Positions 63,764-64,000 of a DNA stretch of 64,000 nucleotides are shown here, piece by piece. The translations under genes were made by a program, and so were the position numbers. Location of the stretch: positions 17,579-81,578 of the forward strand of contig NZ_FPAU01000011.1 of the NCBI RefSeq assembly GCF_900116535.1, written 5' to 3'. The DNA is from Kosakonia arachidis. GTDB lineage: Bacteria; Pseudomonadota; Gammaproteobacteria; Enterobacterales; Enterobacteriaceae. How positions within the stretch are numbered: position 1 is the first letter of the stretch; each line of letters starts with the position of its first letter. The notes beneath the pieces are model-generated. The model saw nothing but the letters and a program-made list of their open reading frames with translations, was not told the DNA's origin and did not search any database.

Positions 63764-63791
63764 TTGACTTCACAGCGGGAAAGCGTAATAT
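63764..63791 (+). promoter_or_regulatory. rRNA operon promoter P2
   Basis: -35 TTGACT at 63764-63769 and -10 TAATAT at 63786-63791 with a 16-base spacer, about 98 bases downstream of P1, as in E. coli rrn operons. Confidence 0.88.
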
Positions 63792-63826
63792 GCACACCCC
63801 GCGCCGCAGCGAAAATACAGCGGCAC

Positions 63827-63839
63827 TGCTCTTTAACAA
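63827..63839 (+). promoter_or_regulatory. boxA antitermination element of the rRNA leader
   Basis: TGCTCTTTAACAA is the canonical boxA where the Nus factors assemble to prevent premature termination of rRNA. The rest of the leader to 63970 holds the 16S processing stem; no gene is seen. Confidence 0.9.
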
Positions 63840-63970
63840 TTTATCAGACAATCTGTGTGGGCACTCAGGTGACATGGATTCTTGATGTCTTCGGACAAAA
63901 AATGAATACCAAGTCTCACGGGTGAACACGTAATTCATTACGAAGTTTAATTCGATGAGCATCAAACTTT

Positions 63971-64000
63971 AAATTGAAGAGTTTGATCATGGCTCAGATT
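63971..64000 (+). rRNA. rrsA: 16S ribosomal RNA (5' end only)
   Basis: The window ends with AAATTGAAGAGTTTGATCAT and ten more bases, the universal 5' end of 16S rRNA. Only 30 bases are present. The position after hemG corresponds to rrsA in E. coli. Confidence 0.95.

Noticed and set aside
63687..63965. 92-codon minus-strand ORF in the rRNA leader
   Set aside because: The segment is fully explained by rrn P1, P2, boxA and the 16S processing leader.

Overview
The window is a chromosomal segment from a member of the Enterobacteriaceae. Gene order matches the rhlB-trxA-rho to hemG-rrsA stretch of the Escherichia coli K-12 map almost gene for gene. The proteins are close to, but clearly not identical with, the E. 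coli ones: thioredoxin and adenylate cyclase differ at scattered sites, and many lengths differ by one to a few residues. Full-length ERIC repeats and REP-type palindromes are present. Genus cannot be fixed by eye; something in the Escherichia/Citrobacter/Enterobacter neighbourhood is likely. No prophage, insertion sequence, CRISPR array or foreign island was seen. Nearly all of the window is core genome.

Layout. 1-3.4 kb: rhlB (minus), then trxA and rho with its long leader. 3.6-14.5 kb: the enterobacterial common antigen (ECA) operon wecA-wzzE-wecB-wecC-wecD-wecE-wzxE-wecF-wzyE-wecG. It lacks rffG and rffH, which sit between wecC and wecD in E. coli. 14.7-16.7 kb: yifK and the tRNA operon argX-hisR-leuT-proM. 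16.7-17.2 kb: the small RNA gene glmZ with an apparently complete sigma54/GlrR control region. 17.2-24.5 kb: hemCDXY (minus) divergent from cyaA, then cyaY. 24.6-31.6 kb: yifL-dapF-yigA-xerC-yigB, uvrD and corA with the leader ORF corL. 31.7-41.2 kb: rarD, yigI, pldA, recQ, rhtC, rhtB, pldB, yigL, yigM and metR. 41.3-45.8 kb: metE (with an ERIC element in its leader), ysgA and udp. 45.9-55.9 kb: rmuC, ubiE-ubiJ-ubiB, tatABC, tatD, rfaH, ubiD and fre. 56-63.6 kb: fadBA (minus), pepQ, yigZ, trkH and hemG. The end of the window holds an rRNA operon promoter region and the first 30 bases of a 16S rRNA gene.

How the genes work together. Several blocks are functional units. The wec operon makes, flips and polymerises ECA. 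hemC and hemD carry out consecutive haem steps, and hemG performs a late one elsewhere in the window. ubiE, ubiJ, ubiB and ubiD belong to ubiquinone synthesis. tatABC forms the twin-arginine translocase. fadBA forms the beta-oxidation complex. metR activates metE across a divergent promoter.

The most interesting points are regulatory or concern gene loss. (1) glmZ has three TGTC-N10-GACA-type GlrR sites, an IHF-like site and an exact GG-N10-GC sigma54 promoter. (2) A 127-bp ERIC element abuts the last MetJ box, so it should lie in the metE mRNA leader. (3) rffGH are cleanly absent from an otherwise intact ECA operon. (4) A perfect 9-16-9 inverted repeat overlaps a TTGACA element upstream of the biotin transporter gene yigM. 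(5) A corL leader ORF precedes corA. No wholly new multi-gene system was found.
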